The translations under genes and the position numbers were made by a program. A DNA stretch of 39,347 nt from a virus. Location: positions 1 to 39,347 of the IMG/VR virus record IMGVR_UViG_3300045107_000057; one strand, written 5' to 3'. The notes below the pieces were generated by a model. The model saw nothing but the letters and a program-made list of their open reading frames with translations, searched no databases and was not told where the DNA came from. Position 1 is the first letter of the stretch. Every line of letters begins with the position of its first letter. This document shows positions 6,373-12,397 of the stretch, piece by piece.

Positions 6373-6790
6373 GAAAGTTCCTTGCATTTGAATAGTTGTT
6401 AACAGTGCCTACAGTGGGTGGAGTTTTTATGCTCCAAACTTTGTAGACTATAAAACTCTCACCGTTCCAGGTGCGCCTTGATACCAGCACTGCGCGGCAA
6501 GCCAACAGCAGTGCAATGGGCAAATCTCCGTGGACTAGCACACTCTTTGTTTTTGCTAGATACAAAGCAGTAGAAGCATCTGCCCCTGACAGCAGTTCAA
6601 ATGGCTGTACTTTGATGCCTGAATTTTCTGCTTTCATCAAAGAAGGCGGAAGAAAAAGAACAGTACGAAGTGTTTCGTAGATTAGCTGATGTCTAGCGTT
6701 AGGTGTAAAGGCGTTGTTTTTAAAGTTAAAAAGCTCCTTTCCAAGAGTTTCCGGAAGAGTCTCAGAATTAAAAATAGCTTTAGTTGTCAT
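6365..6790 (-). CDS. Hypothetical protein
   Basis: 141 aa from ATG 6790, which overlaps the end of the 398-aa gene and has GAGGAG 7 nt upstream. Not recognised. Segments TLGKELFNFKNNAFTPNARHQLIYETLRTVLFLPPSL and DLPIALLLACRAVLVSRRTW suggest a small alpha/beta globular protein. No zinc or NTPase motif is visible. Translationally coupled on both sides. Confidence 0.72.
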   Translation of the reverse strand: MTTKAIFNSETLPETLGKELFNFKNNAFTPNARHQLIYETLRTVLFLPPSLMKAENSGIKVQPFELLSGADASTALYLAKTKSVLVHGDLPIALLLACRAVLVSRRTWNGESFIVYKVWSIKTPPTVGTVNNYSNARNFHE

Positions 6791-7976
6791 ACAAATTCTC
6801 CTCATCATCATCAGTATTTGGAGTGTTAAGATTAAGAAGGCCCGACAGTTCAGTGATAGAATCTCCAGTACCTATGAAGGGTGTTATGTCGGGAACGTAA
6901 GAAGGAGACACTGTAACAGTGGCTTGTTTGTTAATGGCAGCGTCCCGATTCTTAGAGAGATTCGTGTGCGCCAATTTCCATTTAGAGTGTGCAACAATCC
7001 ACTTCACCTTAGAAGGGAAGTCTTTTAGCTGGGGTTCAATCTCTGAAATGCCGCCAGAATCTTTCTCTTGTTGCACTGCCTCTGGAATAAGAATCTCAAA
7101 AGTAGAGAACCGAGTTTGCAGTAATTTTCTCTTGTACGTTAGCCGTTCTAAAAAAGCATGGCTGATAGAAGTACCAAGAGGAAGTTCACAAAGAACAATC
7201 TCCTCGAACAGGTCAATGTCAGCCAGTGTAAACTGTATAATTTCTTCTTCAGTCTCTGCATCAAACAAGTCCCACATCCAGCCCTCAGTATCTCTAGAGT
7301 ATCGGGGAGGAATATGAGCAAGAAACCAGCGCCATAATAGCTTTTTGCTTTTAGGTGCTTTGGTAACTAGATCGTTACGGATGGCCACCAGTGCAAGCTC
7401 TGCGCTTTTTAGCTTCTCTAGTTCTACCGCTTCTTTGACTTTTGTTTCGTAGTCTTTCTTGACTTGCCAGCAGACTTGCAGAAAAGGTTGAAGCTCTACA
7501 GCAGGTGTATCTTGTCCGTAGCGTTTAGAGATTCTAAGCCCTGGAAATTTAAAGCGGTGAGATTCAAGGTAGTTTTTCCAGTAACTCAGTTGCATCAAGG
7601 AAGTCCAGCAACCAGAAACTTCTTGGATAGTAGGAAGCCAGGGCGTGTCTTGTTTAACATCTGCCATAGCATGTAACAATGCAAGGGCAGTTATTTGCAG
7701 TAGCTTCTCTTGTTTTGCTGTTAGTGCTGCATCTGCTGCTTGCTCTGGAGTCAGGGAACAAAAGTTTGTCCATGCATTGTGTGCAAACTTTAAAAGTGCT
7801 CCTGGTTCTAAAGAGAACAGAGGATGCAAAGTCTGTGTTTGTTTCCAGTGTGTCATGTACGGAACATGACCAGCAACTGTAATTAGCTCTAGCTTTCCGA
7901 GATAACTGCCACTGTATTGGCATGTTAGCACGTGAGTTTGCAGCTTTGAGCCCGTAAAAAAAAGTTCAGGTGTCAT
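6780..7976 (-). CDS. 398-aa early protein with acidic C-terminal tail
   Basis: 398 aa from ATG 7976 (AGGAG 6 nt upstream); the longer frame back to 8126 would overlap the helicase and is not needed. Not recognised by motif. The middle is helical and basic (QVKKDYETKVKEAVELEKLKSAEL; KAPKSKKLLWRWFLAHIPPRYSR). The C-terminus is a low-complexity tail ending TPNTDDDEENLYDN, resembling protein-interaction tails of SSBs and replication loaders. Placed directly after the helicase and micropeptide, it is a candidate replication initiator, helicase partner or primase substitute, because no other gene fills those roles. That role is inference. Confidence 0.75.
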   Translation of the reverse strand: MTPELFFTGSKLQTHVLTCQYSGSYLGKLELITVAGHVPYMTHWKQTQTLHPLFSLEPGALLKFAHNAWTNFCSLTPEQAADAALTAKQEKLLQITALALLHAMADVKQDTPWLPTIQEVSGCWTSLMQLSYWKNYLESHRFKFPGLRISKRYGQDTPAVELQPFLQVCWQVKKDYETKVKEAVELEKLKSAELALVAIRNDLVTKAPKSKKLLWRWFLAHIPPRYSRDTEGWMWDLFDAETEEEIIQFTLADIDLFEEIVLCELPLGTSISHAFLERLTYKRKLLQTRFSTFEILIPEAVQQEKDSGGISEIEPQLKDFPSKVKWIVAHSKWKLAHTNLSKNRDAAINKQATVTVSPSYVPDITPFIGTGDSITELSGLLNLNTPNTDDDEENLYDN

Positions 7977-7999
7977 TCTTACTCCTAGTGGTGCGCGGG

Positions 8000-8080
8000 T
8001 TACAGGAAGCTTGCAAAGAAGAAGATTGCAAGCACAAGAAGAAACGCCATGAACAGCTTCAAGTCTGGGTGTAGTTTCAT
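8000..8080 (-). CDS. 26-aa single-TM micropeptide
   Basis: ATG 8080, TAA 8000. The peptide has a short polar start (MKLHPDLK) and then one continuous hydrophobic helix (LFMAFLLVLAIFFFASFL) to the C-terminus, a typical single-span membrane peptide with the basic end inside. A strong ribosome-binding site, GAGGAG, lies 8 nt upstream within the last codons of the helicase gene. It fills the gap between the helicase stop (8086) and the next gene's ribosome-binding site. Possible roles are a small early membrane effector or anchor; nothing more can be said. Confidence 0.65.
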   Translation of the reverse strand: MKLHPDLKLFMAFLLVLAIFFFASFL

Positions 8081-8085
8081 TGGTT

Positions 8086-9897
8086 TTACTCCTCGGTAGT
8101 TTGGGCTTCGCTCGCTTCTTTTGCAAACTTCTCTTTCAGAGAAATTAGCTTTTCTGCAAGCGTGTTTCCTTTCAGTCGTGGAGATTTTGCAGCTTTTGTT
8201 AGTGTCCCAGCTTTCACGCCACGATCAGGTTCGCAGATGATTAGCAGTTCTTTAGATGCTCTGGTGATTGCAGTGTAGAGCAGTTCTCTGCTGCACATTT
8301 GTGCATGTTTGCTGTGAAGGATTAGCAAAACTTTTCTCCACTCTGAACCCTGGCTTTTATGTACTGTTGTTACATAGCCAAAGAGCATGGCATTCAGTTC
8401 TGCTGCGGTGTCTAGAGTATCTACTTCGTAATCTTCTACAGTCAGCTCTGAGTCAGACGGACTCCAATCAGCAGGATTACTGCCATTAAGATAGCGGATA
8501 GTAACTGCGTGGCTTGCTTGATGGCTACGATCTTCTATCTCACTGTGCGTGCTTACCATTTGCTGTAGTAATGCATCAACATCAGTGCTTGCAAGAGACT
8601 CTTGCCACTGAGATGCATTACTATTTGCAATTTTTACCGCCCCGCCCCAGCGGTCTATTTTGTAGACTAGGGGAGAAAGCGGCAGCTTGCCGCTGTAGCT
8701 TCTGTTTCTGGCAATGTTTGTAATGACAGCCTCTCGCTTATTAACAAAGACCTTGTCACCCACTGCAAAGTAGAGCTTGTTAAACCCGGCCACTATCTCA
8801 AAGACTTCCGCCCCACGTTCGCGGCCAAGCCAGTCTGCAATTCTTTGGTTAAGTTCAATAGTTCCAAAGCCTACATTGAATGGACAAAGAATCATGTCTT
8901 GGTAGACATCAAGCACTTGTTCTTTAATTGCAGCTTTGCAAAAGTTACCGGCTTTAGTTAGTGCATCTTCCCAAGAGATTGATTTGCTCCAGGGCAAAAT
9001 AGAAAGCTTACCATGCTCTCCTTTATCAATTACAATCTTCTCCGTCACGGGGATTGTTTTGCCGTCTTTCATCTCAGTAGCAAGGCTGATAATTGGAGAT
9101 TCTAGGGCTTGCCTGTAGACTTGGGTAAGTTCTACAATTGGAAGCTCTAGCAGTTTTTTGCCAAGGATAGGCCCACCGTACACTGGCGGCAGTTGGTTAA
9201 GATCACCAAGAAACAACCATTGCACAGCACCAGGGTTTGGCAGTGCGTCTATTAACAGATCAATGAGCGCACAATCAACCATTGAACTTTCATCAACTAC
9301 TATTGTGCGTAGACTAGCAGGCAGCGGATTGAACTTGTTCTTAGCAGGCTCAAATCGCATTGTTTTCTTAAGCTCTTTAGTTACTGGATCTTCTATTTCA
9401 TAGGGCACTGGCCGAAACTCTAGCACTTTATGAATAGTTGCGATTGTAACGTCAGAAGAAAAATGCTTTGCAATCTGCCGCACTGCCATGTTAGTGAAAG
9501 AACAAAGAACTATGCCAGGCTTTCCTGGCAACAAATACTTTGTTGCTTCTCGCCCTTGAATTATTGGCAGCCGGTTGTTTGCAATCAAAGAAGATACTAG
9601 CCCTTTTAGGGTGCTAGTTTTTCCAGTACCTGCCGCTCCGATAAGGCAGAAAGATTTGCCTTCCAGGCCAGTGGTGATTCCTAACAACTGCTCAGAGTTC
9701 CAATCTCTAGATTGGTCTACTTTCCAACGATTAAGCGTAGCTTCTTGTTGGACGGGTGTAGCTGTAAGATGGGCAGAAAGAATAGCAGCTTCTTGTTGTT
9801 TCTGTGCTTCTGTGCGCGCCTGGGCAGCAGCTGCTAATCGTGCCCTTGCTGCTGCTATCTTAGCTTGCAAAGCTGCGGGTAGTTGATTGTTACTCAT
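8086..9897 (-). CDS. SF1B RecD/Dda-like DNA helicase
   Basis: 603 aa. Superfamily 1 motifs in order: Walker A GAAGTGKT (87-94), motif Ia LCSFTNMAVRQ (about 131-141), Walker B VVDESSM (D202, E203), motif III GDLNQLPPVY (231-240), motif IV LTQVYRQ (257-263), and near the C-terminus GYVTTVHKSQGSEW plus LLYTAITRASKEL (motifs V and VI). This is the 5'-3' SF1B layout of RecD/Dda/Pif1. The first 50 residues are an Ala/Gln-rich probable coiled coil. ATG 9897 overlaps the preceding stop by 4 bp. No DnaB-type helicase is found, so this enzyme probably serves replication-fork or origin unwinding. Confidence 0.92.
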   Translation of the reverse strand: MSNNQLPAALQAKIAAARARLAAAAQARTEAQKQQEAAILSAHLTATPVQQEATLNRWKVDQSRDWNSEQLLGITTGLEGKSFCLIGAAGTGKTSTLKGLVSSLIANNRLPIIQGREATKYLLPGKPGIVLCSFTNMAVRQIAKHFSSDVTIATIHKVLEFRPVPYEIEDPVTKELKKTMRFEPAKNKFNPLPASLRTIVVDESSMVDCALIDLLIDALPNPGAVQWLFLGDLNQLPPVYGGPILGKKLLELPIVELTQVYRQALESPIISLATEMKDGKTIPVTEKIVIDKGEHGKLSILPWSKSISWEDALTKAGNFCKAAIKEQVLDVYQDMILCPFNVGFGTIELNQRIADWLGRERGAEVFEIVAGFNKLYFAVGDKVFVNKREAVITNIARNRSYSGKLPLSPLVYKIDRWGGAVKIANSNASQWQESLASTDVDALLQQMVSTHSEIEDRSHQASHAVTIRYLNGSNPADWSPSDSELTVEDYEVDTLDTAAELNAMLFGYVTTVHKSQGSEWRKVLLILHSKHAQMCSRELLYTAITRASKELLIICEPDRGVKAGTLTKAAKSPRLKGNTLAEKLISLKEKFAKEASEAQTTEE

Positions 9898-10130
9898 GGC
9901 ATGTATCCAGGCTTTACAGTTTGCAAAACAGTAGAATCAACTGCTACTGTCATGTATTTGTAGGCTTCATGGACTTGAATCTCCGCTTGAAGCGCTTCTT
10001 TCAACAGCTTGTTTGCAGGGTGCATCACTGGCAAAGAAGCCAAGACTTCTTGTAAGTCTTGGATCCGCTGGAAAGATTGCAGTCTTAGCATTCCAACCCA
10101 AGAACTTGGGCGCTGAGGGTTTGTTAACAT
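9894..10130 (-). CDS. Short early protein downstream of a TTTC repeat
   Basis: 78 aa from ATG 10130; not recognised. Helical and mildly basic (LRLQSFQRIQDLQEVLASL; ANKLLKEALQAEIQVHEAYKY). The leader just upstream is six GAAA repeats on the coding strand, which serve as the only purine-rich ribosome-binding element. A TTG start at 10202 in the same frame would translate the repeat as Lys/Glu/Arg-rich residues and overlap the upstream gene by 35 bp. The stop overlaps the helicase start (ATGA), so slippage in the repeat could affect both genes. Confidence 0.65.
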   Translation of the reverse strand: MLTNPQRPSSWVGMLRLQSFQRIQDLQEVLASLPVMHPANKLLKEALQAEIQVHEAYKYMTVAVDSTVLQTVKPGYMP

Positions 10131-10135
10131 GATTG

Positions 10136-10159
10136 TTTCTTTCTTTCTTTCTTTCTTTC
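10136..10159. repeat. Tetranucleotide repeat (TTTC)6
   Basis: Six uninterrupted TTTC units, ending 6 bp upstream of the ATG at 10130 on the minus strand, where they read GAAA. Such repeats are prone to slipped-strand mispairing. Confidence 0.9.
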
Positions 10160-10167
10160 GGTTAGGT

Positions 10168-10554
10168 TTAGGACATCGTACGCAGCTTGTCCCGGGTTTC
10201 AAAAATCACGGTAAGATCGTAGCCTCTGTCTATTCCCAGGACTAGCAACTTATGGGACCAACCGCTGGGCGCAATGTTATCGTGAATCCTTTGTAGCTCC
10301 ATCAGCAGATTTACAATCTTTGGAGATATCTGCACAGTTTCTTTCAGTGCCTCCAGTACTTCAGGTCCTGTGCTTGGCAAGCCCTCCAGGCTTGGAGAGT
10401 ATTTAGAGTCTGGAATCAAACAGCCAATAGCGCATTTTTTTCCGTCAGCACTGCGATACACGCAGCCATTAAATTCACAACTCCAAGATACTGCACCTTG
10501 TGTCATTAAATGCTCAACGACAACATCAAAGACTTGTTGCTCAGTGGTAAGCAT
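10168..10554 (-). CDS. First early protein, Cys-rich CAIGCLIPD family
   Basis: 128 aa from ATG 10554 (AGAGG 8 nt upstream); the longer open frame to 10776 would cross the promoter and is not used. The segment C-x4-C-x9-C-x3-C (within SWSCEFNGCVYRSADGKKC and AIGCLIPD) recalls a family of small phage/prophage proteins with a YRSADGKKCAIGCLIPD-type signature and no known function; the cysteines could bind a metal. The rest is helical (LEALKETVQISPKIVNLLMELQRIHDN). As the first gene after the strong early promoter it is a candidate host-takeover protein by position only. Confidence 0.75.
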   Translation of the reverse strand: MLTTEQQVFDVVVEHLMTQGAVSWSCEFNGCVYRSADGKKCAIGCLIPDSKYSPSLEGLPSTGPEVLEALKETVQISPKIVNLLMELQRIHDNIAPSGWSHKLLVLGIDRGYDLTVIFETRDKLRTMS

Positions 10555-10583
10555 AGTGTTTCCTCTCTCTCTATGGCCTCTGC

Positions 10584-10600
10584 TTCTGCACTTTGCAGAA
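10584..10600 (-). promoter_or_regulatory. Hairpin/dyad in early leader
   Basis: Perfect dyad TTCTGCA-CTT-TGCAGAA in the 80-nt leader between the early promoter and the ATG at 10554. It could be an mRNA hairpin or an operator. Confidence 0.45.
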
Positions 10601-10641
10601 ACTTCCGGGGCGCTTGGGACGCAATTTCCCAGGCACTCACG

Positions 10642-10670
10642 ATGATATCGCATTGACCCCGTTTTGTCAA
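10642..10670 (-). promoter_or_regulatory. Major early leftward promoter (sigma70)
   Basis: TTGACA (complement of 10665-10670), exactly 17 bp, TATCAT (complement of 10642-10647). Predicted start near 10635, about 80 nt before the first gene. It shares an 11-bp block (complement of 10664-10674) with the promoter at 6003-6031. Confidence 0.82.
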
Positions 10671-10840
10671 GTGGTTTTTGCTTTACACTGGGCAGTTTTT
10701 GTTGATAGCTTGCTACTGCTGTACGTGGCGCGCAGGCTCGTGGATTCTCTTTCGTCAGGATTCCCCTGTAATCCATGTAACTCTGTAACTATGTAACGAG
10801 GGGGTGCCCTGCCCTGCTACCCTCTCGCCCCGGGCGTACC

Positions 10841-10880
10841 CTCACACTCTGCTACTGCCGGGCTCTCTCACACTCTGCTA
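10841..10880. repeat. 14-bp direct repeat within the palindrome
   Basis: CTCACACTCTGCTA occurs at 10841-10854 and again at 10867-10880, a 26-bp period (about 2.5 helical turns). An inverse relative of its core lies at 10989-10996 in the other arm. Confidence 0.8.
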
Positions 10881-10997
10881 GTTATGGCACCCTATTTTGT
10901 GGTTTGATGTATATTTGAACCCCCTCTTTAATTTTAAAAGTCAAAGAGAGGGATAGGGAGAGATACTAGGAGGGAGAGAGATACTAATAGAGTGTGC

Positions 10998-11029
10998 GGG
11001 AGAGGGGGGTGCGGGAGGGGAGGGGGGGG
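10998..11029 (+). other. G-quadruplex-like tract
   Basis: Five runs of 3-8 guanines within 32 nt on the plus strand (10998-11000, 11004-11009, 11013-11015, 11017-11020, 11022-11029), with loops of 1-3 nt. It lies at the right end of the palindrome beside the inner iteron arm. Confidence 0.7.
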
Positions 11030-11234
11030 TATGTTACATAGTTACAGTGTTACAAGCATTACAGAGTTACAGAGGAATCCTGAGAAAGCGAGAAAGTGAG
11101 ACTTGTTTACGTTAGCTTTTAATGCCGGAGAAAGAGGACAGGCCTGCTATTAGCAGTTTTCTTACTAACAGTGCGTAGTGATAGTTACAGACTATGATAA
11201 CAGCAGAGACAGGAAAAAGCTATCATACCGGCAG

Positions 11235-11257
11235 ACCGATTAGAAAATACAATCGGT
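11235..11257. promoter_or_regulatory. Dyad upstream of rightward promoter
   Basis: ACCGATT (11235-11241) and AATCGGT (11251-11257) separated by 9 bp, ending 15 bp before the -35 of the rightward promoter. Candidate operator. Confidence 0.4.
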
Positions 11258-11272
11258 TTGGAGCAAAAAAAC

Positions 11273-11302
11273 TTGAACAAATGCAGCTAGTTGTGCTCTA
11301 AT
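11273..11302 (+). promoter_or_regulatory. Rightward promoter for the 229-aa gene
   Basis: TTGAAC (11273-11278), 18-bp spacer, TCTAAT (11297-11302). Predicted start near 11309, so the transcript would begin with the CTGGCA-ATAG-TGCCAG hairpin at 11310-11325. Weaker match than the early leftward promoter. Confidence 0.55.
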
Positions 11303-11309
11303 TGAGGTG

Positions 11310-11325
11310 CTGGCAATAGTGCCAG
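11310..11325 (+). promoter_or_regulatory. 5' mRNA hairpin
   Basis: Perfect 6-bp stem CTGGCA/TGCCAG with loop ATAG at the predicted 5' end of the rightward transcript. Confidence 0.45.
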
Positions 11326-11361
11326 TGCAGCAAACGCCCTAAGCGGCAGAAAGAACCTATC

Positions 11362-12051
11362 ATGAAAGTTACTACGCATCCGACCACCGGTCAAAACATG
11401 TTCACGATTGACACCGCGCCCACGGGCCTGCAAGTCGGCGAAATCCTTGTGAGTGCTGATCGTCGGCAAAGCAGCAAAGGCCCTCAGCTAAGTGATGCTG
11501 AGCGCATACGTCGAGTGATCCTACCAGCAGGCTTTTGGGGCCCGTTCGAGGTCACTAGCAGCGGGCTGCGAAGCCCGCACAGTACTGCGCTGGCTGAACT
11601 CTTGGTGCAGAGCCTTCGCCGCATCGCCGGAGAATTTCTTCGTGACTACCTAGCCGAGCATCCGATGGCCCGCACAGTCAATGTTAGCAGCTTCCTGCCG
11701 GGCCCGCTGTTGGCCTGGCACACAGCTAACGCTGCTAGCGGAGGCTCTATCACGTTCACTCGTGAGGAGGTCGAAGAGTGGTTCCCAAGCAGCAAGCTGC
11801 ACGCTGTCATGGCGGCCAAGGGCCCAGACTTTGTGGTGTTTATGGTCAAGCGCCTAGCAGCGCTGGCTGCGAAAAACCACGGCCTGAAAACTGAGCAGGA
11901 GGCCGATAAGCTCATTACTTTGCTGGCTGCCGACGCCGAAGCTGCTGATGCTCCTCAACTCGTGCTGGACCTGGTGCAGCGCCTGAACCACATCAGCAGA
12001 AGCCTCGCGGCCAGGAAGGATGAGCGGGCCTTGACGCTGGACGACTGCTGA
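11362..12051 (+). CDS. Unrecognised 229-aa protein, high G+C
   Basis: 229 aa, ATG 11362, TGA 12049-12051. Not recognised. Soluble and mostly helical: a polar N-terminus, a middle segment LAELLVQSLRRIAGEFLRDYLAEHP, then REEVEEWFPSSKLHAVMAAKGPDFVVFMVKRLAALAAKNHG, and a helical acidic end. No zinc or NTPase motif is seen. Sample lines give about 60% G+C against about 45% in neighbouring genes, a sign of recent acquisition. No clear Shine-Dalgarno. It has its own weak promoter, sits beside the putative origin, and is followed by hairpins rather than by the late operon. It could be a moron, an anti-defence factor or an origin-binding protein; none is supported directly. Confidence 0.72.
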   Translation: MKVTTHPTTGQNMFTIDTAPTGLQVGEILVSADRRQSSKGPQLSDAERIRRVILPAGFWGPFEVTSSGLRSPHSTALAELLVQSLRRIAGEFLRDYLAEHPMARTVNVSSFLPGPLLAWHTANAASGGSITFTREEVEEWFPSSKLHAVMAAKGPDFVVFMVKRLAALAAKNHGLKTEQEADKLITLLAADAEAADAPQLVLDLVQRLNHISRSLAARKDERALTLDDC

Positions 12052-12063
12052 GCAAGCCAGCAG

Positions 12064-12096
12064 CTAGCAAGCCCAGTGATTAGCTGGGCTTGCTAG
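12064..12096 (+). terminator. Strong hairpin after the 229-aa gene, no T-tract
   Basis: Perfect 13-bp stem (12064-12076 with 12084-12096) and a 7-nt loop, starting 12 bp after the stop codon. No T run follows, so it is not a canonical rho-independent terminator. It may protect the mRNA 3' end, assist Rho-dependent termination or be processed. Confidence 0.5.
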
Positions 12097-12130
12097 TAGC
12101 AAAGCACCAAAACAGTGCAAAAAATCGCCC

Positions 12131-12202
12131 TCGCTACGCTCGGGAGTAAGCCAGAGTTTGTTACTTCGTTCGCTACGCTCACTCGTACAAACTATGGCTT
12201 AC
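12131..12202. repeat. Nested repeats: 16-bp inverted arms and 11-bp direct repeat
   Basis: Arms 12146-12161 and 12187-12202 are inverted repeats with one mismatch in 16 bp and a 25-nt loop. TCGCTACGCTC occurs at 12131-12141 and again at 12170-12180, inside the loop. No gene here. The structure lies between the foreign-looking gene and the late promoter. Confidence 0.7.
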
Positions 12203-12329
12203 GAAAGCTTCGCAGCACAACCATAGTAGGGGGTAGGGGGGAGGCTTTTTTACGCTGTGGTGAAAAAATATACCTAAGAAATCTTCTAAAATTTTCTAAA
12301 AAATTTACAGCTTTTACTGCTTTCCTCTG
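12203..12329 (+). promoter_or_regulatory. G-rich then AT-rich stretch (probable UP element)
   Basis: No gene. A G-rich patch (12228-12242) is followed by an A/T-rich block (12259-12312) with several runs of A and T just upstream of the late promoter, in the right place for RNA polymerase alpha-subunit (UP element) contacts. The whole 12052-12393 interval is non-coding. Confidence 0.45.
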
Positions 12330-12358
12330 TTGCAACTACTAGCCTCCAACAGTATACT
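12330..12358 (+). promoter_or_regulatory. Late promoter (sigma70) for the virion operon
   Basis: TTGCAA (12330-12335), exactly 17 bp, TATACT (12353-12358), with an AT-rich upstream block. The expected start point, 7 bp after the -10 box, is A12365, which is the first base of an ATG. Confidence 0.75.
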
Positions 12359-12364
12359 ACTTAC

Positions 12365-12397
12365 ATGCTTTCAATCCTTCAGTCCTTTAATCCATGA
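12365..12397 (+). CDS. Possible leaderless 10-codon leader peptide coupled to TerS
   Basis: ATG at 12365 opens a 10-codon frame (MLSILQSFNP) whose TGA (12395-12397) overlaps the TerS start as ATGA. The ATG coincides with the predicted transcription start, and TerS has no Shine-Dalgarno, so TerS might be translated by re-initiation from this leaderless mini-ORF. Prediction from sequence layout only. Confidence 0.35.
   Translation: MLSILQSFNP

Larger units (their letters stand above)
10755..11083. other. Large imperfect palindrome with TGTAA iterons: candidate replication origin
   Basis: Gene-free. Outer arms TCAGGATTCC (10755-10764) and its complement (11074-11083); inner arms of 15 bp (10783-10797 with 11033-11047, exact); further dyads CACACTCT (10869-10876) with AGAGTGTG (10989-10996) and CCCTCTTT (10922-10929) with AAAGAGAGGG (10943-10952). 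The left arm carries four TGTAA(C/T) units at 8-9 bp spacing, and the right arm five TTACA units at the same spacing in inverse orientation. The left half is pyrimidine-rich and the right half purine-rich. It lies between diverging transcription units. Iterons, dyad symmetry, an AT-rich centre and no coding content fit an origin; a divergent-promoter control site is the alternative. Confidence 0.65.

Noticed and set aside
10168-10776. Extended 202-aa version of the first early gene
   Set aside because: The extra 74 codons would cover the early promoter and its leader; the ATG at 10554 has a proper ribosome-binding site and begins the protein-like part.
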